From Bacteroides sp. GM023 (GTDB lineage: Bacteria; Bacteroidota; Bacteroidia; Bacteroidales; Bacteroidaceae), in NCBI RefSeq assembly GCF_014750685.1, contig NZ_JAAXGE010000002.1, positions 372,001-436,000 on the forward strand: a DNA stretch of 64,000 bases. Direction: 5' to 3'. A model generated the notes under the pieces. The model was not told the origin of the DNA, made no database searches, and was given only the letters and a program-made list of their open reading frames with translations. Both the position numbers and the translations under genes were made by a program. Position 1 is the stretch's first letter, and every line of letters begins with the position of its first letter. This document shows positions 37,201 to 45,966 of the stretch, piece after piece.

Positions 37201-38319
37201 ATCTTTGAACGTTTTTTCCAAGTGAACAACTCTGTGAACAAAGGATTATCCAACACCGGAACCGGCATAGGACTATCACTGTCACTCAATATCGTGAAAG
37301 CCCATCACGGACTAATAACTGTAGAAAGTGAAGAAAACAAAGGCAGTTCATTCATTGTTAAATTGCCTGTCGGCAAGGAACATTTCAAAGAGGATAAGAA
37401 TATCACTATCATAGAAGACGATGGAAATAAAGAAATTACTAACAACGCCCTAAGTATAGAAGGAGAAGAAGAAAATCTTGAAGATTTCATTGCACAGCAA
37501 AAACAGAACTTCAATCATTCATCGACTTTACTTATCGTTGAAGACGATGACGAATTGCGGAAGCTACTCATAGAGATATTTGAACCTATCTTTGAAATCT
37601 TTGAAGCCAGGAATGGTGAAGATGCATTTAAAATCGCACAATTAAACTCACCGGATCTTATTTTATCGGATGTCATGATGCCCGGCATCTCCGGTATAAA
37701 TCTCTGTGCAAGAATAAAGTCTCATTTTGATACCAGTCACATACCGATTATCCTACTCACTGCACTAGGCAGCATAGAACATAATATTAAAGGTCTGAAT
37801 TGCGGTGCCGATGACTATATCACCAAACCTTTTAATATCAGAATCCTAATTGCAAAATGTATTAACCTGCTGAATAACAGACGAAAACTGCAGGAACGAT
37901 ACAGAGCATTAGAAAACAGTAGTGCGGAACAACTGACCAACAACAAACTTGACCAGGATTTTATCGATCAGATAGTTAAAATTGTACAAACCAAACTAGA
38001 AGAAGGAAACGGTGACATTAACGTCACACTACTATGTGCTGAATTAGGATTAAGCCGTACAAAATTATTTCTGAAAATGAAAAAGATAACAGGAGAATCT
38101 CCTCATTCTTTTATTCAAAACATAAAGCTCAAAACTGCCGCCAAAATGCTTCGGGAGAATGAAAACTATAATATCAGCGACATCAGTTTCCAACTAGGTT
38201 TCAGCTCGTTGAATTACTTTGGAAAAAGCTTCAAGGAATACTTCGGGATATCTCCTACTGCCTATCGAAAGGTTCATCAAGAACAAAAACCAGAATCTTT
38301 TGGGCAATCACGCATTTGA
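34255..38319 (+). CDS. Hybrid two-component system sensor/regulator (HTCS) of the uronate/rhamnose PUL
   Basis: 1354 residues. A signal peptide (about 1-22) leads into a periplasmic propeller region (about 25-690) with repeats such as GILWIGTKDGVKKYNG and GNIWIGTMLGLNVINP. A Y_Y_Y domain and a membrane helix (about 763-785) follow. The kinase has H825 in NISHELKTPIALI, the HATPase has SNTGTGIGLSLSLN, the receiver has D1139 in LILSDVMMPGISG, and an AraC-type domain (about 1245-1345) closes the protein. Divergent from the eight-gene lyase operon and presumably activates it on sensing an unsaturated or rhamnose-containing oligosaccharide. It has no close sequence tie to the HTCS at 17705 beyond the common layout. 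Confidence 0.95.
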   Translation: MPEHNRLIAIIFMLVSCISSIAGFETANFQHLSLNSMFPQITINGLYQDESGILWIGTKDGVKKYNGNYIESVNFMGINNWIQSNLVPTICGDKKGHLYVNTDYSIIEYDLIKEESRIIFSQPNTQILPSIAFNYGINSLWIGLLDSVYNYKEGICQSRYKIDGSHLSISSLKEASGKLLYIGTKHDGVFTIDPSGRQQKVLTTRSEIISINEDSRNNIWVSTLNEGLFKLTSSGDVIQYTEPTLASNYVRTVCEDNNGNIWIGTMLGLNVINPQTGDISFYGLEKEGSAGLSNLSVWIIMKDDQGTMWFGTYYGGLDYYNPHTDIFEYNNLKLGHAGIGPVISKIIEDKTGRLWISTEGDGLVSYLPETNSYTYYTKENNTISHNNIKTLYYDDTASTVWIGTHLGGLCSYSIDEKEFKHFIIDPSDHTKRSEIVQAIIRHKDILYLGTLSGVYYMNLEDGSIQKLHLLDKYIYAVNSLMIDKQDNLWIGGNNLCYYSIKQNYVRSLDKYLAKITASSKNTITSLIQDNSNRIIATTLGAGILIYHPTQDRLEQINSKNSNLDSDYLSAVYPLSAHQLLVTSANGLSHIDLKTKRSYNYKSQNKFVLPSMIPGDIMKSSDSRIIMGGINGLAMISEKNLFPESLPTKMFFSKLFVNNKEVSANDSSRILPCSLFATDRIRLKHHENNISVEIGTNDFVNLGQSRYQYKLDGYNNSWIEFHPQRSINYMNLPYGDYKLKVRNISFKDEAELNEISLGITIIPPIYATWYAYLLYTLLILAIIISIAYFYRSKLLLRNSLELERRDKLQKDAINDSKMRFLGNISHELKTPIALISGQLELILMSNYSMPTIQNSLREVHNRAAKMGTLINELLDFLKYNKENFMLRIKQQDIVLFTQEIYDSFVSYAELKNIHFNFVFDQKSQNAWFDEVQLQKVFNNILSNAFKFTPENGIVEIKITSSGSSVIITFTDSGIGIPKDMTGRIFERFFQVNNSVNKGLSNTGTGIGLSLSLNIVKAHHGLITVESEENKGSSFIVKLPVGKEHFKEDKNITIIEDDGNKEITNNALSIEGEEENLEDFIAQQKQNFNHSSTLLIVEDDDELRKLLIEIFEPIFEIFEARNGEDAFKIAQLNSPDLILSDVMMPGISGINLCARIKSHFDTSHIPIILLTALGSIEHNIKGLNCGADDYITKPFNIRILIAKCINLLNNRRKLQERYRALENSSAEQLTNNKLDQDFIDQIVKIVQTKLEEGNGDINVTLLCAELGLSRTKLFLKMKKITGESPHSFIQNIKLKTAAKMLRENENYNISDISFQLGFSSLNYFGKSFKEYFGISPTAYRKVHQEQKPESFGQSRI

Positions 38320-38992
38320 TAATATATACCTTCGATGTCCTATTTTTAATATTCTGCAAGAAAATAGCTAATTGAAAAGTAGCAAACCGGAGAATAAACT
38401 GCATAAAGAAGTGTATTAGTATGCAAAAAGAACAGCCCATATTGTATAAATCCAAACAGAATATACATCTTTTTTCTATTCGGAACACTTCATTACTTTA
38501 AAACCAACGGCTTGTTCCTCGGTGCCGAACAGGTCGACACTCACCGAGGAACACCTCGTTTCCCAGTGAGGAAGACAAAAAAGGATTATTAAAGAAGCAT
38601 TTCTTATCTAGTTTATCCTAAAATACCGGAAATCAGAAAATAACAAAATGATTAGTTTCAAAGCTATTCACATCTTAAATATCAAAATCTATCAAGAATC
38701 TACCACAATTCGATTAACATATTCCTAAAACAATAAAAAAGAGAATTTCGTAATAACCAATGCGTGGCATATTTCAATTTTCCTTTATCAGAGCTACAAT
38801 TCACGCCCTTCTCAGATGATTAAATATTCTTTTTTTAAGAATCATCGTTTTTTCAACAATCGACAGATTCTTTTAAAAGGTTCTCTCAATAATGGCTGTA
38901 AGTATACATATTCTGCACATTGAAAACAAGGTAGTATCCAACATAAGAGTTAATCCAATATTCACTACGAAAACAGTTCATAGCTCTTCCCC
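38320..38992. other. 673-bp convergent gap, no gene seen
   Basis: AT-rich spacer between the HTCS end (38319) and the ATPase gene end (38993). Short open frames at 38255-38488 and 38892-39128 overlap real genes in other frames and have no recognisable features. The only structure noted is the three-copy repeat at 38514-38573. Confidence 0.6.
38514..38573. repeat. Three-copy palindromic repeat in a convergent gap
   Basis: GTTCCTCGGTG (38514-38524) is inverted at 38542-38552 as CACCGAGGAAC (perfect 11-bp arms, 17-nt loop). A third, diverged copy CAGTGAGGAA at 38564-38573 starts 22 bp after the second. The layout of one inverted copy plus direct copies at 22 bp is the same as at 4767-4830, though the sequence differs. 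The position between convergent genes suggests a terminator, but there is no T-run. Confidence 0.7.
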
Positions 38993-40315
38993 CTACACTT
39001 TATTCTTCAACAATTCCTTTGTTTTATCTGCCAAAAATAAAGGGATATTTATCAAATTTCCATCTTGTTTCAGATTCAACATCGAATACCGGATACGACA
39101 AGCAGGTTGGAAAAGTTTTTCATATTGAATTAAACTTTTACCTGTTATATTTTGGTCTGCCTTCACTTCTATAGGATAAATATGATTATCACATTGAAGT
39201 AGAAAATCAACCTCTGCTTTATTACCGGAAGTCCAATAACGAAAAGATGTTTGGAACTGCGCCGTAAGACTTTGCAATACGTAATTTTCAGCCAAAGCCC
39301 CCTTATATTCTGTATAACCGGGAGTGGGTAACAGCAAAACACTTGCGTCCAATTCCGATAATTGTCTCAACAACCCTACATCCAGTGCATAGAGCTTAAA
39401 TGTAGACAAATCATCATAGGCTTTTAATGGCAATCTGGGAGACTTGCTCAAAACAACCTTATTGATAAGACCTGCCTGTTCCAGCCATAAAATAGCATCT
39501 TCGTACTCACGGGCACGTGCCCCGGGGCGAACTAACTGATAAACAAATTTACGATTTTCTTTGGCTAATTGCGAAGGTAGGGAATTCCATACGTAATTAA
39601 TACGTGGAGCTAATGCCGGTGTAGTATGTTTCACAAAATCCAGGGCATAGTCATTTAATATATCACGAAGTGCCGAATCCACCTTTTCCATATCATTGAA
39701 GTCAATCATCAAGGTTGCAGGTTCGGGCATTCCTCCACAGATAGAATAAGCAATAAACGTTTCCCGCAATTTATCAAAGAAGATTTGAGGAAGAGGAGCT
39801 ATTTCCCTGATAGAACACATATATTCATACATAGCTACATCCTTAGTCTTCAGAAACTCTGTAAAAGTAAGGGGATACATAAATAAATGATTCACCTTTC
39901 CAACTGGAAACGAATTACCGATATGATTCAAGTAAATTCCTAATAAAGAACCTGCACAAGCTACTGCATACTCAGGCGTTTCTTCACAGAAATATTTCAA
40001 AGCATTCAACGCTTCATTACATTCCTGAATCTCATCCAATATCAACAACGTCGTTTGAGGATTAATTTTCCTTCCATGCAAAAAAGATAATTGCTGAATA
40101 ATTCTTTTCGGGTCTTTTGTTATTTTGAATATATCACAAAGTCCACTCTCATCCTTATCCAAACTAAAATATGCGACATCCTCAAAATATTTCTTACCGA
40201 AATATTTCAGAGCCCACGTTTTACCCACTTGTCTGGCTCCATGAACAACCAATGGCTTCCTGTTTTTATCCACTTTCCAGGTCGCCAACTGCAGGATAAC
40301 TTCTCTTTCAAACAT
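38993..40315 (-). CDS. AAA ATPase with DUF4143 domain (ATPase A)
   Basis: 440 residues from the ATG at 40315 (a TTG at 40321 is also in frame). The N-terminal AAA_14 ATPase has Walker A GARQVGKT (about 26-33) and Walker B TTLLILDEIQE. The C-terminal DUF4143 domain ends with AEVDFLLQCD and YPIEVKADQN, the D...ExK pattern of PD-(D/E)xK nuclease-like folds. Such proteins are common, multi-copy and poorly understood in Bacteroides; roles in defence or in handling toxins have been suggested. The gene has a promoter/operator leader shared with a second site at 55852. It is a distant paralog of ATPase B (55981), and an A fragment lies beside B. Confidence 0.88.
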   Translation of the reverse strand: MFEREVILQLATWKVDKNRKPLVVHGARQVGKTWALKYFGKKYFEDVAYFSLDKDESGLCDIFKITKDPKRIIQQLSFLHGRKINPQTTLLILDEIQECNEALNALKYFCEETPEYAVACAGSLLGIYLNHIGNSFPVGKVNHLFMYPLTFTEFLKTKDVAMYEYMCSIREIAPLPQIFFDKLRETFIAYSICGGMPEPATLMIDFNDMEKVDSALRDILNDYALDFVKHTTPALAPRINYVWNSLPSQLAKENRKFVYQLVRPGARAREYEDAILWLEQAGLINKVVLSKSPRLPLKAYDDLSTFKLYALDVGLLRQLSELDASVLLLPTPGYTEYKGALAENYVLQSLTAQFQTSFRYWTSGNKAEVDFLLQCDNHIYPIEVKADQNITGKSLIQYEKLFQPACRIRYSMLNLKQDGNLINIPLFLADKTKELLKNKV

Positions 40316-40322
40316 AGTCAAT

Positions 40323-40386
40323 CACATTTTTGATATCAGATATGTGATGAATTACACATTTTTGATATGAGTTTCGTGCAAATATA
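40323..40386 (-). promoter_or_regulatory. ATPase A promoter with palindromic operator
   Basis: -7 box TATATTTG on the minus strand (40386-40379). Between it and the ATG, an imperfect 24-bp palindrome centred on GATATC (40323-40346, ends CACAT/ATGTG) and two direct copies of CACATTTTTGATAT (40323 and 40355, 32 bp apart) overlap the transcription start and leader. This suggests repression. At the second site (55852 on) the -7 box is lost. Confidence 0.6.
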
Positions 40387-40470
40387 CACATTATTCACAC
40401 GAAATAGAGTAAAAAGAGCATAAATTTTCGTGATAGACAATTTTTTAATCAACACAAACTTTAGACAGAA
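40331..40470. repeat. ATPase leader, direct repeat copy 1
   Basis: This 140-bp stretch aligns with 55852-55990 in the same orientation, with one 1-nt gap and about 80% identity by eye (for example AGAGTAAAAAGAGCAT in both). It is the spacer between the end of an ATPase B sequence and the start of ATPase A. The two copies flank the 40.6-55.4 kb PUL. Confidence 0.8.
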
Positions 40471-40523
40471 GCTACTACCTCCTGCATTCCGCCAATTAAG
40501 GTATATCTATGAAAACGAGCTAT
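40471..40523 (-). pseudogene. Scrap of ATPase B gene
   Basis: About 50 bp, with three mismatches, match 56738-56790 inside the intact ATPase B gene (region encoding HRYTLIGGMPEVVA). In the full gene this region is some 750 bp from the 3' end, but here it directly follows the leader repeat. The bulk of a B copy has therefore been deleted and the scrap cannot encode a protein. Confidence 0.78.
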
Positions 40524-40596
40524 AGGTGACTACATTCAAGGAACTTACGATGCGTGTTAACCAATGAGCTGAATTACAAATATACTCCCAAAAATA

Positions 40597-40628
40597 TTTC
40601 ATTTAACGAAATAATAAGATTATATTTG
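40597..40628 (+). promoter_or_regulatory. Promoter of the DUF6377 regulator gene
   Basis: -7 box TATATTTG (40621-40628) with TTTC (40597-40600) exactly 20 bp upstream. The ATG follows at 40659. The rest of the 343-bp spacer 40316-40658 holds the ATPase leader and the ATPase B scrap. Confidence 0.68.
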
Positions 40629-40658
40629 CTATTGTAAATTGAATACACTGTACTAAAA

Positions 40659-42332
40659 ATGAAAATACACACCCGGAGTTATATCATTTTTCTACTTTCT
40701 TTGTGCATCTACCCAACATTTGCCCAAAAAAAGAAATTTCCTTCTTTAAATGATTTAGATAAGGCAATAGTAGAACAACAAATTTATGTAAACAAGCGCG
40801 AAGAAAATATTCATGTTAATAAAAAAGCACTTCAAGAGGCTACAACAGATGAGGAACGTTACCGTCTAAAAAATCTTTTATTTAACGAATATACTGCATA
40901 TAAAGTGGATTCATCATTGCACTATGCTAAAGAGAAACTTATTTCAGCACAAAAAATAGGAAAGCAGGAATATATAGACGATTCGCACATTAATATTGCT
41001 AGAGTTCTCATATTAGCGGGAATGTATAAGGAAGCTTCTGACATTCTAGATAATATCGACCGTTCACAGATGGTTGATTATTTGAAAGATTACTATTTCC
41101 AAACTTACAATATACTATATGAATCGATGCTAAAGCATTCGTTAGATAGCTCCAGTACGGAAAAGTATAGACAAAAAGCCACAGAGTACAAAGATTCTAT
41201 TTTAATAAACTGCAACTATAGTAATCCTTATATCTATGCAGACCGGCTCATCATAGACGGAAATTATCAGAAAGGATTGAAGTTATTATTGGATACGTTT
41301 GAAAAAGTCAATCCTGAAAATCGGGAAATAGCTTATACGGCTTATGCTATCTCTGATTTTTATCGTCGGCAAGGTAATATAGAAGAAGAGAAAAAATATC
41401 TAATAGTTTCGGCACTATCCGATATAAAATGGGGAATAAAAGAATATATATCCTTATGGAGATTGGCTACAATTCTCTATCAAGAAGGGGATATTGAACG
41501 CGCCTATACATACGTGAACCGTTCTCTGGATGATGCAGCTTTCAGTAATGCCCGCCTACGTACTCTTGAAATAACACAAACGCTACCTATCATTCAAAAT
41601 GCTTATCTATTAAAAAACCATACAGAACAACGGCGTCAGCAAAACGCTCTTATTTTTACCACCATATTGATCCTTTCTTTGGTAATCCTGTTATTTTTCA
41701 TTCGAATACAATTGAAAAGACTGTCAAAAACACGGAGTCAACTAAATCAGGCCAATCAACAGTTGCAAAAGCTTAACGTAGAACTGAAAACTGTAAACGA
41801 ACAATTATTGTCGACTAATGACCAACTTAATGAAGCCAACAATATATTATCTTCAACCAACAAATCATTAACAGAGGCCAACAATATCAAAGAGACCTAC
41901 ATAACCCGATTTATGAGCGAATGTTCCGCCTATATTGACAAAATAGACACTTATCGTCGGCAACTCAACAAACTTGCAGCTGCAGGCAAATTAGACTCAT
42001 TGTATAAGGAACTAAAGTCTTCTTCATTCATAGAAAAAGAATTGGATTCGTTTTATAGCACTTTTGATGAAACGTTTCTTCATCTGTTTCCCAATTTCGT
42101 AGAACAATTTAACAGCTTGCTTCGCGAAAATGAAGCAATTATCCCCCCTAAGAAAGGCGGACTGTCCACTGAGTTACGCGTCTTCGCTCTGCTTCGTTTA
42201 GGCATTACCGACAATGAGCGTATAGCTTCTTTCCTCCGATGCTCCAAAGCTACCATTTATTCCTATCGTTCACGAGTACGTTTAAAGTCGTTCTCTCCTG
42301 AACAGTTTGAAGAACAAATTATGCACCTATAA
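40659..42332 (+). CDS. SusR-like membrane-bound transcriptional regulator (DUF6377)
   Basis: 557 residues. Signal peptide or first membrane segment (about 1-22), then a periplasmic helical TPR-like region (about 25-325). A membrane helix (ALIFTTILILSLVILLFFIR, about 329-348) is followed by a coiled coil rich in QLxxxNxxL repeats (about 352-410) and a C-terminal DUF6377 region with a helix-turn-helix at about 500-545 (ELRVFALLRLGITDNERIAS, then FLRCSKATIYSYRSRVR). This is the layout I associate with SusR, the starch-PUL regulator, which senses a sugar in the periplasm and binds DNA from the membrane. It is upstream of and co-oriented with a PUL encoding GH97 and GH65, which fits alpha-glucoside sensing. 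The homology to SusR itself is from memory. Confidence 0.85.
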   Translation: MKIHTRSYIIFLLSLCIYPTFAQKKKFPSLNDLDKAIVEQQIYVNKREENIHVNKKALQEATTDEERYRLKNLLFNEYTAYKVDSSLHYAKEKLISAQKIGKQEYIDDSHINIARVLILAGMYKEASDILDNIDRSQMVDYLKDYYFQTYNILYESMLKHSLDSSSTEKYRQKATEYKDSILINCNYSNPYIYADRLIIDGNYQKGLKLLLDTFEKVNPENREIAYTAYAISDFYRRQGNIEEEKKYLIVSALSDIKWGIKEYISLWRLATILYQEGDIERAYTYVNRSLDDAAFSNARLRTLEITQTLPIIQNAYLLKNHTEQRRQQNALIFTTILILSLVILLFFIRIQLKRLSKTRSQLNQANQQLQKLNVELKTVNEQLLSTNDQLNEANNILSSTNKSLTEANNIKETYITRFMSECSAYIDKIDTYRRQLNKLAAAGKLDSLYKELKSSSFIEKELDSFYSTFDETFLHLFPNFVEQFNSLLRENEAIIPPKKGGLSTELRVFALLRLGITDNERIASFLRCSKATIYSYRSRVRLKSFSPEQFEEQIMHL

Positions 42333-42866
42333 ATTCATAACATAAGGGGACAAGACGCTTTATAAGCTTAGTTCACATACGAATATGAAAAGCTGGTTAC
42401 GCCATTTATCTTCACTTAAATAATGTTGTAATAACCATTAACAATATGACATTATCGGCTACTATCACAGAATAATCATTTCACAAAACAACGTTTTCAA
42501 TAGGTATATACACTCATAAATTACTTGCAAAAGAAGCAGGCTAGTTACAAAATTTGGAACCAGCTTTTTCATATAACTTCAAGACCGACAGGAATAGAGA
42601 AAAACTCTGATTTTACATTTTTAAAGATTTATCAAGCAAGTTGAATCTTGTATATACTTTGTATTCTAGTTTATCTACTTCGCACCAACATACTACTAAT
42701 CAACACTATATAAATACATCTATTTGTATTTTTATAGCACGACGTTTTATACCAAAAAAGAAATATTGATTTTTGCATCAGCCTTTGAGAAATGACGGTA
42801 ACAATAAAAATAATCCAATTTCAATTAACAATCTAATTTCAATTAACAATCTAATTTAAAAAAGCT
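42333..42866. other. 534-bp control region upstream of the alpha-glucoside SusC, with inverted repeat
   Basis: No gene seen. ATATGAAAAGCTGGTT (42383-42398) recurs inverted at 42558-42574 with one extra base; 11 bp (AAAAGCTGGTT) are exact. The arms enclose 159 bp. Directly before the SusC start, AATTTCAATTAACAATCT is duplicated in tandem (42817-42834 and 42835-42852). No exact TAnnTTTG box was found on the plus strand; ATACTTTG near 42654 and TCTATTTG near 42720 are one-base misses. Confidence 0.6.
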
Positions 42867-45800
42867 ATGAATGTAAAAACTACTATTCTTGCATCGTTGT
42901 TCTTAGGTATCGGTCTTTTTCCGATACATGCCGAGACGCTGATGACAGAAAGTATGATTGTCCAACAGACAAAAGGAATCCGCATCAGCGGTACCGTACT
43001 CGACAAAGAAAAAACGCCATTACCGGGTGTTAATGTCACCGTAAAAAAATCAACTATAGGTACTATTACTGATGCGGACGGCCATTTCTATATTGAAGTG
43101 CCCAACAAACAAAGTGTATTAATCGTGACTTACATCGGTTTTAAAACCAAAGAGATAGTAGTAGGAAACGATATCAACTTCAACATTACATTGGACGAAG
43201 ATGTGGAAGCATTGGATGAAGTGGTAGTAGTAGGATATGGCAATCAGAAAAAATTGTCAGTCATTGGCTCAGTACAAACTTTAGAGCCAACTAAACTTCA
43301 AGTAGGTTCTTCACGTTCTATGAGTAATAATCTGGCTGGACAGTTGGCTGGTGTAATTGCCGTACAGCCTTCGGGTGAACCGGGATATGATAATTCCAAC
43401 TTCTGGATTCGCGGTATTGCCTCTTTTAGCGGAAATACCTCACCATTGGTATTGGTAGATGGTGTAGAACGCAATTTGAATGACTTGGACCCTGCCGAGA
43501 TTGAATCTTTCTCTGTATTGAAAGACGCATCGGCCAGTGCCATGTATGGTGTGCGTGGAGCCAACGGAGTCATTATCATCAATACTAAACGAGGAACTGT
43601 AGCCGCCCCCTCTATTAATGTGCGCGTGGAGCAATCCATTCAAGCTCCAACCAAATTACCACAATTTATTGGAGCCGCTGAATACATGAACTTGCTTAAC
43701 ACATTGCAGAGCGACCCTTCCAAGCGAATGTTTACCAAAGACCAGATTCTGAAAACCTATTATGGTTATGACAAGGATTTATATCCCGATGTAGACTGGA
43801 TTGATGCTATCACCAAGGATTATGCAAACTCTACACGCGCCAACCTAACAGTAAGTGGAGGTACCGAAATACTTCGCTATTCACTCACAGCTTCCCTCTA
43901 TCATGAAAATGGTATTATGGCTTCCGACAAAACATTGCCCTATGATACTCAAAGTAAACTAAACCGCTATAATATACGTGCCAATGTCGACCTAGACTTG
44001 ACAAAAACAACCTTGCTACGATTCAATGTGGGAGGCTACCTGCAAAATCTGCGTAAAAGCCGCAGTGGTACGGATGAGGTGTTCGGCGCAGCCTTTGAAA
44101 CTCCTCCTTTTGTACATCCGGCTGTCTATTCTGATGGCACTATTCCCATTGCGAGTAGCAATCGTCCCAACCCTTGGGCCATCAGCACACAGAACGGATA
44201 TTATCATAGCGGAAAAAGCAAGCTGGAATCATTATTCGCTGTAGAGCAAAACCTCAAAATGATAACTCCGGGACTAAAAGCTAAAGTTACCTTTGCTTTC
44301 GATACCTATAACGAAAATTTTGTAACACGTGGCAAAGAGCCAGATTATTATAGCGTCGCCAAGAATAGAAACGACGAAGGAGAATTAATACATAGTATCC
44401 TGAAATATGGAAGTGAGTTTTTGGATCATTCCAGTAATGCCAATTATGGTAATCAAAGCGTTTATTTGGAAGCTGCCATTACTTACAATCGGACCTTTGC
44501 CAATAAACATGCAGTAGATGCTCTTTTCTTATATAATCAACGCAGCTATGATTGGGGGGATATCCAGCCTAACCGTACACAAGGGATTGCAGGACGTCTT
44601 TCGTATACGTATGACCGCCGCTATGTTTCTGAGTTTAACTTTGGATATAATGGTTCGGAAAACTTTGCTAAAGGCAAGCGTTTTGGATTCTTCCCTTCAA
44701 TAGCTTTAGGCTGGCTTATCAGTGAAGAACATTTTATGGAGCCGGCGCATGATATTATAAGCAAACTGAAACTTCGTGCCTCCATCGGTTCAGTAGGTAA
44801 TGACAACATTGGTGGACGTCGCTTTGCCTACATTACTACCATCAACTCTAAAGCCAACGGCTACAATTGGGGCTATACAGGCGATACCTACCGTGATGGC
44901 GTACAAGAAGGAGAAGTCGGTGTAGAAAACCTGACTTGGGAAAAAGCACTCAAAATGAACCTCGGTTTGGAAATAGGCCTTTGGGACGAATTCGATCTTC
45001 AACTGGATTTTTTCAAAGAACAGAGAACTAGTATCTTCATGCAGCGTGCTACTATCCCCACACAAATAGGATTTATCAATAACCCCTATGCAAACTATGG
45101 TAAAGTGGACAATAAAGGTATAGATATTGCATTGAACTACAACAAACGTTTCAATAAAGACTGGAATATCAACTTCCGAGGTACTTTCACCTATGCTAAA
45201 AATAAAATAATCGAGCGTGATGAACCAGAATCCATCAAGGGTACTTATCGTTCTATTACAGGTCGTTCCATCAACACTCTGTGGGGATTACAAGCTGAAG
45301 GACTCTTTACAGAAGCCGATTTCGAAAATGGCAAGCTAAAGGAAGGAATTCCGGTTCCACAACTGGGATCAGAAGTACGTCCAGGAGACATCAAATACTG
45401 TGATATGAATAATGACGGTTACATTACCGCAGCCGATGAAGGATATATTGGCAATACCACTGATCCACGCATTGTCTATGGTTTCGGCGGGAATATAAAT
45501 TTCCGCCAATGGGACTTCAGTTTCTTCTTCCAAGGAACAGGAGATGCATATCGTATCATTGGTGGATCCGATTATTTCATCCCCGGTAGTGGACAAGGGG
45601 TATTAGGTAATGTCTATACAAACTATACAGACTGCTGGACTGAAGAAAATCCTTCTCAAAATGCATTTTGGCCACGTCTTTCCGAAAGTACAAATATGAA
45701 CAACAACCGTGCGTCAACTTTCTGGAAAAAAAACATGAGTTTCCTCCGGTTGAAAACTCTAGAAATAGGTTACAGCCTGCCTAAACACATTACTGACAAA

Positions 45801-45953
45801 ATTTGTGCACAGAAAATTCGTTTCTTCGCCAGTGGCAACAACCTGTTTTATTTCTCCAAATTCAAATTGTGGGATCCGGAGTTAGCCACTTCCGATGGTC
45901 TGAAATATCCTTCCATGCGTTCTTTGATGCTGGGAGTGGAAGTAAACTTTTAA
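42867..45953 (+). CDS. SusC/RagA-like TonB-dependent transporter of the alpha-glucoside PUL
   Basis: 1028 residues. Signal peptide ends near IHAET (residue 22). The regulatory-like domain is at about 37-110, followed by DEVVVVGYGNQKK (117-129), a plug and a barrel ending GVEVNF. It forms the import pore with the SusD gene 13 bp downstream. Neighbouring enzymes point to alpha-linked glucose oligosaccharides as cargo. Its base composition and coding style look like those of the neighbouring PULs, so no recent foreign origin is evident from the gene itself. Confidence 0.96.
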   Translation: MNVKTTILASLFLGIGLFPIHAETLMTESMIVQQTKGIRISGTVLDKEKTPLPGVNVTVKKSTIGTITDADGHFYIEVPNKQSVLIVTYIGFKTKEIVVGNDINFNITLDEDVEALDEVVVVGYGNQKKLSVIGSVQTLEPTKLQVGSSRSMSNNLAGQLAGVIAVQPSGEPGYDNSNFWIRGIASFSGNTSPLVLVDGVERNLNDLDPAEIESFSVLKDASASAMYGVRGANGVIIINTKRGTVAAPSINVRVEQSIQAPTKLPQFIGAAEYMNLLNTLQSDPSKRMFTKDQILKTYYGYDKDLYPDVDWIDAITKDYANSTRANLTVSGGTEILRYSLTASLYHENGIMASDKTLPYDTQSKLNRYNIRANVDLDLTKTTLLRFNVGGYLQNLRKSRSGTDEVFGAAFETPPFVHPAVYSDGTIPIASSNRPNPWAISTQNGYYHSGKSKLESLFAVEQNLKMITPGLKAKVTFAFDTYNENFVTRGKEPDYYSVAKNRNDEGELIHSILKYGSEFLDHSSNANYGNQSVYLEAAITYNRTFANKHAVDALFLYNQRSYDWGDIQPNRTQGIAGRLSYTYDRRYVSEFNFGYNGSENFAKGKRFGFFPSIALGWLISEEHFMEPAHDIISKLKLRASIGSVGNDNIGGRRFAYITTINSKANGYNWGYTGDTYRDGVQEGEVGVENLTWEKALKMNLGLEIGLWDEFDLQLDFFKEQRTSIFMQRATIPTQIGFINNPYANYGKVDNKGIDIALNYNKRFNKDWNINFRGTFTYAKNKIIERDEPESIKGTYRSITGRSINTLWGLQAEGLFTEADFENGKLKEGIPVPQLGSEVRPGDIKYCDMNNDGYITAADEGYIGNTTDPRIVYGFGGNINFRQWDFSFFFQGTGDAYRIIGGSDYFIPGSGQGVLGNVYTNYTDCWTEENPSQNAFWPRLSESTNMNNNRASTFWKKNMSFLRLKTLEIGYSLPKHITDKICAQKIRFFASGNNLFYFSKFKLWDPELATSDGLKYPSMRSLMLGVEVNF

Positions 45954-45966
45954 TATCGAATGAAAT

